This document shows positions 1 to 6,698 of a stretch of DNA of 10,995 nucleotides, one piece after another; the stretch's first letter is position 1; each line of letters starts with the position of its first letter. The position numbers and the translations under genes were made by a program. Under the pieces are notes generated by a model. It had not been told where the DNA came from and searched no databases. It saw nothing but the letters and a program-made list of their open reading frames with translations. The DNA lies in assembly GCA_947254205.1 (NCBI GenBank), contig CAMYCE010000067.1, positions 1 through 10,995 on the forward strand. The letters are read 5' to 3'. This DNA comes from an uncultured Prevotellaceae bacterium (lineage in GTDB: Bacteria > Bacteroidota > Bacteroidia > Bacteroidales > Muribaculaceae).

Positions 1-45
1 GATTGCCTCTTGTCTCGTGGGCTCGGAGATGTGTATAAGAGACAG
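1..45 (+). other. Illumina Nextera adapter left on the contig end (artifact)
   Basis: Positions 12-45 match the Nextera read-2 transposase adapter in full, and its last 19 bases (27-45) are the Tn5 mosaic end. Positions 4-11 (TGCCTCTT) match, from memory, the adapter form of Nextera i7 index N711. Positions 1-3 (GAT) are the end of the flow-cell-side sequence that precedes the index. Everything in this stretch is library-construction sequence and should be trimmed. It should not be read as a transposon, promoter or part of the neighbouring gene. The genome begins at 46, the point where the transposase cut the library molecule. Confidence 0.97.
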
Positions 46-302
46 ACATAGAGGTTGCTCACCTTGTTCCCGTCGGGCTCACCGGCAGGCTGAAAACGGC
101 GCAATGCCGCCACAATGCCCGTTGCCACCCCCCACGAGCCTACTTCCCACAACGAGATGGCCATGAATGGAGTGAATTGCAACAGCACAAGCGCAACAAA
201 AGCTGGCACAGCCGCCACCCACCATGGCTTGACCAGTAGCACACAAGCCACCAGCATGAAAAGAAGACTCAAGCCCAGTATAAAGAAAGATGCAGTCATC
301 AT
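46..302 (-). CDS. Small membrane protein, N-terminal part only (contig end)
   Basis: An open frame of 85 complete codons reads from a double ATG (302 and 299) into the adapter at 45, so the C-terminus is missing. The visible protein is very hydrophobic. Likely membrane spans lie at about residues 5-24, 27-44 and 46-66, followed by a basic and polar stretch (LRRFQPAGEPDGNK) that probably faces the cytoplasm. I do not recognise the family and assign no function. It follows the HD phosphodiesterase gene on the same strand with a 94-base gap. A poor -7-like box (TAAATGTG, 329-336) lies 26 bases upstream, so it may have its own promoter or be read through from the gene before it. I take the upstream ATG as start. 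There is no Shine-Dalgarno sequence to choose between the two, and none is expected in Bacteroidota. Its membrane-protein character is well supported; its identity is not. Confidence 0.6.
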
Positions 303-396
303 AACTTCAATAAAAACTTGCAGTGATGCACATTTATTGCACCCATTAATATTGTTTAACCTCGATGCTCAAACACACACATACATGCAACACAAG

Positions 397-2481
397 TTAA
401 TCGGGCATTTGATTTTCATCATCTTCGTCACTATCCTTGCGAGGCACGGGCTTCACGTCATCGGGATAGGAGATGCGCATGTGATAGAAGGAGCGCAATT
501 GCTCGATAAATGTGTGCTTGATAATGCCCACGTCGCTAAAGCTGATGGGGGCTTCATTCAATAAGCCATTCACAATTTGGCTGTCAATAATCTTATTGAC
601 AATAGCACTTATCTGCTTCTCGTCGGGATTCGACAGGCTCTTGGCTGCCGCCTCGCAAGCATCGGCCATCATCACTATTGCCGCTTCTTTGCTTTGAGGG
701 TTAGGCCCGGGATAGGTGAACGGAGTGGGGTCGACCGCGTCGCCATCATGGGCTTTACACTCCATCGTGTAGAAATATTTGGCCACGCTCTTACCATGAT
801 GTTGCGTTATAAAGTCACTTATCACTTGTGGCAGTCGCGCTTTCTCGGCACGTTTCAAGCCATCGGTCACATGGCTAATGACAATGTGGGCACTTTGCTG
901 TGGCGTGAGGCCATCGTGGGGGTTCACCCCCACTTGGTTCTCGGTGAAGAATGCCGGGTTGTTGATTTTGCCAATATCATGATACAAGGCTCCGGCACGA
1001 GCCAGCTGCACATTGGCATTGATATTGTGAGCCGCCTCGGCAGCAAGGTTGGCCACTTGCAACGAGTGCTGAAATGTGCCTGGGCATGAGTTGGACAAAG
1101 CACGCAACTCTGGCGAATTGATGTCGGAGAGTTCAACCAGTGTCACCGTTGAGGTGAAGCCAAAAATCTTCTCGATGAGGAAGATGAGCAAATAGGCAAA
1201 CGAGAGCACGGCACAATTAATGAAAAACATCACAAAAATGTGCCAACTTCCACCTGTGAAAATATTGTGCATGCTACCCTCACGCATCACATAGAGCGCC
1301 ACATAACTCACACTATAGCTCATGAAAATGAAGAATGCACAGTGTGCCAGTTGCGACCTGCGCGACAGTTGATTAATCGAGGCTATGGCGATGTTGCCTG
1401 CCAAAAACTGCATAATGATGAATTCGGCCTGATTTTTCACCACCATCGAGCAAAGCAACACGGCTATCATGTGCAGGAACGACGATGTGCGCGTGTCGGT
1501 GAATGTGGTGATAATGATGGGTAACAGGGCAAACGGAATTAAATAAATGTAGTTGGGACGAAAGGCTATGACAATCTCAACCGTGACGACAAACAAGGCC
1601 AAGAAGCTGATGAGAAACACCATTTTGCGCCTGTTCACAAATGTGCGAGGGCGCAAGTGCTTCATGTAGAAATAAAACACAAGCATCATGATGGCTACAA
1701 AGGCCAGTTGCCCCAGAATGCCATAATTGATATTGGTGCTTTTGGCCTGTCGCTCACGCATCATGCGCTCATAGGCTTGCAATATCGAGTATTTTTCGGG
1801 GGTCACTACATTGCCCGGGAAAATGATGCTTTCTCCCGTCTGCACAATGCCCTGTGGTGCCAATGCTTTTTGATAGGCATCGTTGAGCAATTGCTTGGTT
1901 TCGACCGAGTCGTAGGTTAAATTGGGCGTGAGATAGTTGTAGACCGAGGCTGCCACCAGTGCATTGTGATAGGCCACCGTGTTGAGGGTGCTATCGAGCA
2001 AGGCATAGGCCGACTTCACCGAGTGCATGCCTTCGGTCGACACCTTATTGGCAATTTTATTGGTGAGAATGCGAATTTCGGGCATTTTCTCTTGGGCAAT
2101 CATGTCGTAGGAATCATTGTCGACAATGCCAGCATCATATATCATGCTCACCTGTGCCATGATGCCTTGTCGCGTTTCGGCACTCACGCCGTGGCGAAGC
2201 AATGCTGCGTTCAGGCTGTTGAGTTGCTTGTTCACTACCGAAAAATCGTTGCGATATATTTTTATGAAATTGGCATTAATGCTATCGGTGATGCGATGAG
2301 CTGTGGCCGAGTCATACTCGATGGGAATGTCAAACGGGGCAGTGAGCATGGCATAGCCCCATGGCTTGCCTTGAGTGTAGACATAGCCTTGATAACTCTT
2401 GTTGGGCAAGCAAAAAGTGATGAGCCCTATTGCCACGATGAGCATGGCAATGATGAGCAAGTTATGGTTATTATATTTCAT
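397..2481 (-). CDS. 7TM-HD (HDIG) phosphodiesterase, PgpH/YqfF-type, probable c-di-AMP hydrolase
   Basis: A 694-residue membrane-bound HD hydrolase with the 7TMR-HD architecture. It has an N-terminal membrane segment (about 7-25), a long extracytoplasmic 7TMR-HDED-like region (about 26-250), a cluster of membrane helices (about 253-438) and a C-terminal cytoplasmic HD domain (about 465-670). The metal-binding set typical of the family is visible: H472, H501-D502 within HDIGK, H532, H561/H562 in QHHGK, and D607 in MMADACEA. Characterised relatives (Listeria PgpH) cleave cyclic di-AMP to pApA, so that is the likely reaction; the exact substrate here is inferred from family. Length and domain order are normal and no key residue is missing. 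The ATG at 2481 starts a clean signal-anchor helix. It lies directly downstream of rel, 97 bases apart on the same strand. The C-terminus is acidic (DSDEDDENQ). Confidence 0.9.
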   Translation of the reverse strand: MKYNNHNLLIIAMLIVAIGLITFCLPNKSYQGYVYTQGKPWGYAMLTAPFDIPIEYDSATAHRITDSINANFIKIYRNDFSVVNKQLNSLNAALLRHGVSAETRQGIMAQVSMIYDAGIVDNDSYDMIAQEKMPEIRILTNKIANKVSTEGMHSVKSAYALLDSTLNTVAYHNALVAASVYNYLTPNLTYDSVETKQLLNDAYQKALAPQGIVQTGESIIFPGNVVTPEKYSILQAYERMMRERQAKSTNINYGILGQLAFVAIMMLVFYFYMKHLRPRTFVNRRKMVFLISFLALFVVTVEIVIAFRPNYIYLIPFALLPIIITTFTDTRTSSFLHMIAVLLCSMVVKNQAEFIIMQFLAGNIAIASINQLSRRSQLAHCAFFIFMSYSVSYVALYVMREGSMHNIFTGGSWHIFVMFFINCAVLSFAYLLIFLIEKIFGFTSTVTLVELSDINSPELRALSNSCPGTFQHSLQVANLAAEAAHNINANVQLARAGALYHDIGKINNPAFFTENQVGVNPHDGLTPQQSAHIVISHVTDGLKRAEKARLPQVISDFITQHHGKSVAKYFYTMECKAHDGDAVDPTPFTYPGPNPQSKEAAIVMMADACEAAAKSLSNPDEKQISAIVNKIIDSQIVNGLLNEAPISFSDVGIIKHTFIEQLRSFYHMRISYPDDVKPVPRKDSDEDDENQMPD

Positions 2482-2507
2482 AGTTTAGCACTATCTTTTT
2501 TAAAAAA

Positions 2508-2515
2508 CAAATATC
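2508..2515 (-). promoter_or_regulatory. Possible -7 box for the HD phosphodiesterase gene
   Basis: On the minus strand the octamer GATATTTG lies 26 bases before the ATG at 2481. It differs from the Bacteroidota -7 consensus TAnnTTTG only at the first base. No convincing TTTG -33 box is seen at the usual distance. If real, it would let this gene be transcribed separately from rel. Weak evidence. Confidence 0.3.
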
Positions 2516-2529
2516 GTTTCTTACACAAG

Positions 2530-2553
2530 AAAAAGTGTGCAAAACGGCACCAC
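2530..2553 (-). terminator. Candidate intrinsic terminator after rel
   Basis: Reading the minus strand, GTGGTGC and GCACAC can pair around the loop CGTTTT as a short stem with one bulged G. It is followed at once by five T and then CTT. It lies 25 bases past the rel stop codon, the right place for a terminator. The stem is short, so read-through into the HD phosphodiesterase gene is plausible. Confidence 0.4.
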
Positions 2554-2566
2554 CTCTCTCTCTCTC
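2554..2566. repeat. Short CT/GA dinucleotide tract
   Basis: Thirteen bases of perfect alternating CT (six and a half units; GA on the rel strand) sit 12 bases beyond the rel stop codon, next to the candidate terminator. It is outside any reading frame. It is a simple-sequence tract that could vary in length between strains, but nothing shows that it has a function. Confidence 0.8.
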
Positions 2567-2578
2567 ACAATGGGACGA

Positions 2579-4816
2579 CTAACTAATGCGTGAAGCCGTG
2601 TTCACGCCTTTCACCTTCTTGAGTCGCTTGCACAACTGGGTCACCACGGCCGTGTCTTCGATATACACGTCGAGCTCGCAGTGAAACACACCCTCTTGAG
2701 TGGTGATATTGAGTCGCCTGATGTTGATCGTGAGGTTGGTGGAGATGAGATAGATGATTTCTTGCAAAATGCCCATGCGGTCGATGCCCTCGATGCTGAT
2801 GGATGCAAGAAATTTGGTTTTATTATCCTCCCAGCGAGTCTGCACAATGCGAGGGCCAATGCTGCTCTTGAGCTTCATGGCCACAGGGCAATCCATTTTG
2901 TGCACCACCACTTCGTTGTTTTCGTTCACAAAGCCCAGCACATCGTCGCCTGCAATGGGAGTGCAACATTGTGGCAATTTATAGTTGCTCTTGCCATTGA
3001 TGGTTTTGAGCAAATACACCTTCTTGGTGTCGATTTTGCCCTCTTGCTCTATTGCGGTGGTCGTTTCCACAGGCTTTGACTTGAGGCTAAAGGGGTTGTG
3101 AAGCAACTTGTTGAACAAGCCTCGCGACACAGGATTCACAGCCTTGAGCACCTGCCCCGACAGTGCAATCTCGCCATTGCCCACTTTAAAGAACAAGTCC
3201 TCCTTGTTGTCGGCATGCTCACTGCCCACAATGCGGTTTAAGGTCTCGTTGCTCACCTCCACAGCGTTTTGCTGCAAGAAGTTGGTGAGCATCGATTGCC
3301 CACGATCAATAATCAAGCGACGGTCGTGGCGCAAGGCTTGACGCAAGCGAGTTTTCCCCTTGGCAGTGACCAAGAATTTCTCCCACTCGGGACTGGGTTG
3401 CTGGCTCTTGCTGGTGAGCACCTCCACTTGGTCGCCACTGGCAAGGCGGTGTGACAGGGGCACCAACCGGTGATTCACCTTGCCAGCGATGCAGTGAGTG
3501 CCAATCTCGGTGTGCAGGGTGAATGCCATGTCGAGCACGGTGGCATCTTTGGGCAGGGTGATGAGCTCTCCCTTGGGAGTGAACACCACAATTTCGCTTG
3601 CAAAGAGGTTGAGCTTGATTGTGTCGAGAAAATCAATGGCATTGGGCTCCGGATTCTTGAGAATGTCTTCAATGGTTTGTAGCCACGCTGCCAGTTCGCT
3701 TTCTTCTTCACCCTCGCCAATTTTGTATTTCCAATGGGCGGCAAATCCACGCTCGGCAATGTCGTCCATGCGCCGACTCCTGATTTGCACCTCCACCCAA
3801 TTGCCATCGGGGCCCATCACGGTGATGTGCAGAGCACGATAGCCATTGGCCTTGGGAGTACTTATCCAGTCGCGGGTGCGGTCGGGGTGCAGGCGATAAA
3901 GGTCGGTGATTTCGCTATATATATTCCAGCTGATGCGCTTCTCGTCGGCCTCGTTGGGGCTCTCAAACACGATGCGTGCCGCATAGTAGTCGTAGACCTC
4001 TTCAAAGGGCACATGCTTGGTTTCCATTTTCTTCCAAATCGAGTAATGCGACTTGATGCGTGCCTTAAATTCATATTTTAAGCCCATTTTGTCGAGTCGT
4101 TCTCTAATGGGCAGTGCAAATCGCTCAAACACTTCTTGGTTGTGGGGGGCATTCTTGTCGATGTGCTCGGCAATGCTCAAATAGGCCTCGGGGTGTTCAT
4201 ATTTGAAGCTCAAATCCTCAAGCTCGGTTTTGATGGCAAATAGTCCCAGTCGGTGGGCAAGCGGGGCATAGATATAGAGCGTTTCGCCTGCAATTTTATA
4301 CTGCTTGGCAGTGGGCATCGATTGCAGGGTGCGCATGTTGTGCAGGCGGTCGGCCATTTTCACCAAAATCACGCGTATGTCGTCGCTCATGGTGAGTAGC
4401 AACTTCCTGAAGTTCTCGGCCTGTGCCGACGATTGGGCATCAAAGATTCCACCCGAAATTTTGGTTAACCCTTCCACAATCTGCGCAATTTTCTTGCTGA
4501 ATTGCACTTCAATGTCTTCGACGGTGTAGTCGGTGTCCTCAACCACATCATGAAGCAAAGCAGCGCATATTGAGGTAGAGCCAAGGCCAATTTCTTGGCT
4601 CACAATGGTGGCAACGGCAATGGGGTGCATAATGTAGGGCTCGCCCGAACGGCGACGCACTCCCTGATGGGCATCGCGGGCAAACTTATAGGCCTTTTCA
4701 ATGATTTCCACCTTTTTGCGGTGATTGCTCGCTAAATATCCGTTGAGCAATTTTTGATAGGCATCATCTATCATGCGCTCCTCTTCTTGAGGGGTCAACT
4801 TTATGGGGTCTGTCAT
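2579..4816 (-). CDS. rel: Bifunctional (p)ppGpp synthetase/hydrolase (Rel/SpoT homologue)
   Basis: A 745-residue long RSH enzyme, the regulator of the stringent response. It makes (p)ppGpp from ATP and GDP/GTP and hydrolyses it. The hydrolase HD domain (about 40-195) keeps H64, H89-D90, the following VVEDTD and the MADRLHNMRTL segment at 154-164, so hydrolysis should be intact. The synthetase domain (about 245-365) shows RIKSHYSIWKKM, STPKANGYRALH and VEVQIRSRRMDDIAERG. The substrate-choice motif reads RTRD at 313-316, a basic RxKD-like form as in bifunctional enzymes rather than the EXDD of RelA. Then follow TGS (about 403-465), a helical part, a zinc-finger-like segment with CCTP (617-620), and a C-terminal ACT domain (about 670-742). 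ATG at 4816 gives the usual length. Two tandem TAnnTTTG boxes precede it. Confidence 0.97.
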   Translation of the reverse strand: MTDPIKLTPQEEERMIDDAYQKLLNGYLASNHRKKVEIIEKAYKFARDAHQGVRRRSGEPYIMHPIAVATIVSQEIGLGSTSICAALLHDVVEDTDYTVEDIEVQFSKKIAQIVEGLTKISGGIFDAQSSAQAENFRKLLLTMSDDIRVILVKMADRLHNMRTLQSMPTAKQYKIAGETLYIYAPLAHRLGLFAIKTELEDLSFKYEHPEAYLSIAEHIDKNAPHNQEVFERFALPIRERLDKMGLKYEFKARIKSHYSIWKKMETKHVPFEEVYDYYAARIVFESPNEADEKRISWNIYSEITDLYRLHPDRTRDWISTPKANGYRALHITVMGPDGNWVEVQIRSRRMDDIAERGFAAHWKYKIGEGEEESELAAWLQTIEDILKNPEPNAIDFLDTIKLNLFASEIVVFTPKGELITLPKDATVLDMAFTLHTEIGTHCIAGKVNHRLVPLSHRLASGDQVEVLTSKSQQPSPEWEKFLVTAKGKTRLRQALRHDRRLIIDRGQSMLTNFLQQNAVEVSNETLNRIVGSEHADNKEDLFFKVGNGEIALSGQVLKAVNPVSRGLFNKLLHNPFSLKSKPVETTTAIEQEGKIDTKKVYLLKTINGKSNYKLPQCCTPIAGDDVLGFVNENNEVVVHKMDCPVAMKLKSSIGPRIVQTRWEDNKTKFLASISIEGIDRMGILQEIIYLISTNLTINIRRLNITTQEGVFHCELDVYIEDTAVVTQLCKRLKKVKGVNTASRIS

Positions 4817-4840
4817 ATTTGAAATCTAATTATGCAATTA

Positions 4841-4856
4841 CAAACTTACAAATTTA
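4841..4856 (-). promoter_or_regulatory. Tandem -7 promoter boxes upstream of rel
   Basis: Two perfect matches to the Bacteroidota -7 consensus TAnnTTTG lie head to tail on the minus strand: TAAATTTG (4849-4856) and TAAGTTTG (4841-4848). The nearer one ends 24 bases before the rel start codon, giving a short leader. A TTTG -33 element at the standard spacing is not clear for either. Two boxes eight bases apart could give two alternative start points. Confidence 0.6.
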
Positions 4857-4966
4857 TTGCGACATAAAGCCCATGCTGTGCAACCTTTTTGCCTTCAAAA
4901 AGAAAAAGAAACCTTGGCTGAGCAAAGATGCCCAATCCTCCACTCGGCACACACAGCCTGAAACAA

Positions 4967-4999
4967 TGTAGAGGCGATGCATGCATCGCCTCCCTTACA
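4967..4999. repeat. Intergenic palindrome 1 (core GATGCATGCATC)
   Basis: Positions 4971-4992 are a perfect 22-base palindrome centred on GATGCATGCATC (4976-4987). Outside it, TGTA (4967-4970) and TACA (4996-4999) also pair if CCT (4993-4995) bulges out, so a hairpin with arms of about 15 bases is possible. It lies between the end of the gene at 5089-5844 and the rel promoter. It shares its core with the palindrome at 5037-5056, so the two look like diverged copies of one short repeat family. There is no T tract next to it, so a simple intrinsic terminator is not the obvious reading. Confidence 0.85.
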
Positions 5000-5036
5000 G
5001 CCACAAAACTTTAATACACAAAGAGATAGTCAACGC

Positions 5037-5056
5037 AGACGATGCATGCATCGTCT
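5037..5056. repeat. Intergenic palindrome 2 (same core)
   Basis: A perfect 20-base palindrome centred on GATGCATGCATC (5041-5052), with arms AGAC and GTCT where palindrome 1 has GAGGC and GCCTC. The paired change (C to T on one arm, G to A on the other) keeps the palindrome intact. This suggests that base pairing, or symmetric protein binding, has been maintained. The cores are 65 bases apart. This copy lies next to the GC-rich direct repeat that follows the stop codon at 5089. Confidence 0.85.
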
Positions 5057-5058
5057 CT

Positions 5059-5082
5059 TCCGGCCGAGAAAATCCGGCCGAG
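5059..5082. repeat. GC-rich direct repeat TCCGGCCGAG x2
   Basis: TCCGGCCGAG occurs at 5059-5068 and again at 5073-5082, separated by AAAA. Since CGGCCG is its own reverse complement, the two copies can also pair as a hairpin with a small loop. The unit starts six bases beyond the stop codon of the minus-strand gene at 5089-5844 (reading that strand), so it may act as part of that gene's 3' end. It runs straight into palindrome 2. Confidence 0.7.
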
Positions 5083-5088
5083 CCGGGA

Positions 5089-5844
5089 CTACACGTTGTA
5101 GTCGCCTTTGGGCATATAGGCTTCGTTGCCAATGCTATCGGCATCGGGAGAAGCACCGGGGGTGTCGGGGGTGTTGGGGGTGTCGGTTTCAGGGGGCATA
5201 TAGGCGGCGTGATTCTCTTCTACCTTTTTCATTGGCTCGGTTGAGGAGGCTTCTTTGTGCTCTGCCGTGGAGTGCTTGTTGCCACGCTTATGCTCAAGAT
5301 GCACCCATTCGTCGTGAATTTCATGCCCCATGCGACTCAAATTCTTTTTACTTGCACTAATGCCACGCTCAATAGTGTCATCGATTGAGTGTTCAAGCAC
5401 TGTGTTGAACTTGAAAGGCAACATTGAGATAACGCACGACACGAGCGACAGCCCCAACAGCGCAAAAGCCAAATAGTAGCCTATGCCCATGCCCACAATC
5501 TTTTGCCCCTCTTGCGGGTCTATCGGCATCACATCGGGCTCATGGGTGAGAGGAACATAGGTGGGAGTGTCGACACAGGCTAAGAAGGCTATGCCCGTCA
5601 AGATGAGCACACCAGCCACAACACCCCAATAGCGATGCTTCATGCAATTGAAGGTGATAGCACCAAAACAAGCTATAAATGGCAACAAGGCATAGAGTGT
5701 GTTGCCAAGGCTCAAGTTGTCGGCTATCGTGCCAGCAGTATAGGCAATGCCAGTGATATCTCCTGTCAATTCCATGATGTGAAATGGCAGGAAGATGTAG
5801 CAGATGAGTGCCCCTATGAGTAGGATATTGGTAATCGGTTTCAT
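5089..5844 (-). CDS. Unrecognised membrane protein with four helices and an acidic, proline-rich tail
   Basis: A 251-residue protein I do not recognise. Membrane helices are likely at about residues 5-23, 48-66, 72-90 and 117-142. A soluble C-terminal part of about 105 residues follows: first an amphipathic charged stretch rich in His, Lys and Glu (about 150-212), then a low-complexity tail rich in Pro, Thr and Asp. The tail contains the tetrapeptide AYMP twice, at 214-217 and 242-245, the second almost at the end. I choose ATG at 5844 rather than the in-frame TTG 18 bases upstream because ATG is the stronger start and places the first helix right after a basic residue. It is a single gene with 262 bases before it and 272 after it, both non-coding. 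A degenerate -7 box (TATTTTCG) lies in its upstream region. No function is suggested. Confidence 0.75.
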   Translation of the reverse strand: MKPITNILLIGALICYIFLPFHIMELTGDITGIAYTAGTIADNLSLGNTLYALLPFIACFGAITFNCMKHRYWGVVAGVLILTGIAFLACVDTPTYVPLTHEPDVMPIDPQEGQKIVGMGIGYYLAFALLGLSLVSCVISMLPFKFNTVLEHSIDDTIERGISASKKNLSRMGHEIHDEWVHLEHKRGNKHSTAEHKEASSTEPMKKVEENHAAYMPPETDTPNTPDTPGASPDADSIGNEAYMPKGDYNV

Positions 5845-6056
5845 TACAACAAGTGATAACAAGAAGATACTTTCTCGCTATTCGGTGTTGCGAAAATAAC
5901 AAAAAATATCCAAAAAGCCATCACACCCCAGCCTTTTCAACACTTTTTTAGAATTATTTAATGCCACTTCTGCGATAGTAGATGCTGTCGACAAGGGCAC
6001 AATCACACCATGGCGCATCGGTTAGGAATAGCAATAACTGCATGACGCGACACCTT

Positions 6057-6078
6057 AAAATGCGTGAAGTTGACGCAT
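6057..6078 (-). terminator. Candidate terminator after the small lipoprotein gene
   Basis: On the minus strand ATGCGT and ACGCAT form a six-base-pair stem around the seven-base loop CAACTTC, with the final T of the stem starting a run of four T. It begins 28 bases past the stop codon of the lipoprotein gene ending at 6107. The stem is short and the T run is brief, so this is only a candidate end for the three-gene unit. Confidence 0.4.
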
Positions 6079-6106
6079 AGCAAGATATTGTGCACATGCC
6101 CCTGCC

Positions 6107-6670
6107 CTATAAGGCGGAATGGGTGAGCGAGATTGATGAATTGCCACCCGGGGTGGTGTTTTCATGGAATTGCACCACATGACTGCCGTCGCTATAGCGG
6201 TAGCCCATGATTGAGGTAGCCTCGCCCTCCACCAGCGACTGCCCCACCACAGTGGGCTCCATGTCATAGCCTTGCGCCTTGAGGGTTGCAAGCAAGCGGG
6301 CATGGCGTTTTGCCTCTTCGGCTTGGGGCAAGGTGGTTGAATGAAGCGTGAGCGAGAACAGCCCCTTGTCGTCGAGTTGCAGTTGCACATTGCCCCATCG
6401 CTCGCCCAAAAACAAAAAACCGGCAGTGTCGGGCGGGGTGAGAATTTTGAGCAAAATGTAGCCCGCAGCATCGGGAATGCTATCGAAATGAGCGTCTTGC
6501 TCGCCACTGGCTGCATCAACAAAGCCTTGGCTATAAAGACGATTGAGCACGGCTTGCTTGTTGTTGCCAAACGACACACCATCAAAGAAGGTTGACTGCA
6601 CAAGTGGTTGCCTCTTGCCACAGGCCACAAGCACAAGCATTGCCACAAGAATATAAAGCACACGTTTCAT
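6107..6670 (-). CDS. Small lipoprotein of unknown function
   Basis: A 187-residue exported protein. The N-terminus has a short basic start (MKR), a hydrophobic stretch and a lipobox LVAC with the lipidated cysteine at residue 17, so it should be processed by signal peptidase II and anchored in the envelope. After the lipobox comes a mixed domain with FDGVSFGNNKQAVLNRLYS (about 29-47). That layout, glycine followed by an amphipathic helix ending in a G-F, recalls small BamE/PepSY-like folds, but this is only a resemblance. The frame stays open further upstream to 6748, but that would overlap the preceding gene by 50 bases and bury the signal peptide. ATG at 6670 is therefore the better start, 28 bases after the stop at 6699. 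It is probably the last gene of a three-gene operon. I do not recognise the family. Confidence 0.8.
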   Translation of the reverse strand: MKRVLYILVAMLVLVACGKRQPLVQSTFFDGVSFGNNKQAVLNRLYSQGFVDAASGEQDAHFDSIPDAAGYILLKILTPPDTAGFLFLGERWGNVQLQLDDKGLFSLTLHSTTLPQAEEAKRHARLLATLKAQGYDMEPTVVGQSLVEGEATSIMGYRYSDGSHVVQFHENTTPGGNSSISLTHSAL

Positions 6671-6698
6671 GACTGCAAAAATAACACAAAAAAGTAGA

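Noticed and set aside
27..45. Tn5 transposon mosaic end
   Set aside because: The 19 bases are exact, but they sit inside a complete Nextera adapter with an index at the contig end, so they come from library preparation, not from a genomic transposon.
115..564. Plus-strand open frame of 149 codons
   Set aside because: It lies antisense across the truncated membrane gene, the gap and the end of the HD phosphodiesterase gene. Its composition (many His and Thr) is typical of a reverse-strand shadow.
1966..2586. Plus-strand open frame of 206 codons
   Set aside because: It is wholly antisense to the N-terminal half of the HD phosphodiesterase gene, whose motifs are unmistakable. It has low complexity rich in His, Ile and Gly and no recognisable domain.
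4967..5082. CRISPR array
   Set aside because: There are only two partial copies of a short palindromic core, with different arms and no regular spacers or cas genes.
5540..5902. Minus-strand open frame of 120 codons overlapping the four-helix membrane protein
   Set aside because: It is an out-of-frame shadow rich in His, Cys and Trp. The frame ending at 5089 gives a coherent membrane protein instead.
5954..6043. Possible small gene of 29 codons (minus strand)
   Set aside because: It starts with ATG and begins hydrophobic, but has no promoter box at a fitting distance, no conserved motif, and lies just past a candidate terminator. It is too short to support from sequence alone.
6055..6663. 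Minus-strand open frame of 202 codons overlapping the small lipoprotein gene
   Set aside because: It is a second frame of the same DNA. The other frame has a proper signal peptide and lipobox, while this one is rich in Cys, Trp, Ser and Arg in a way real proteins rarely are.
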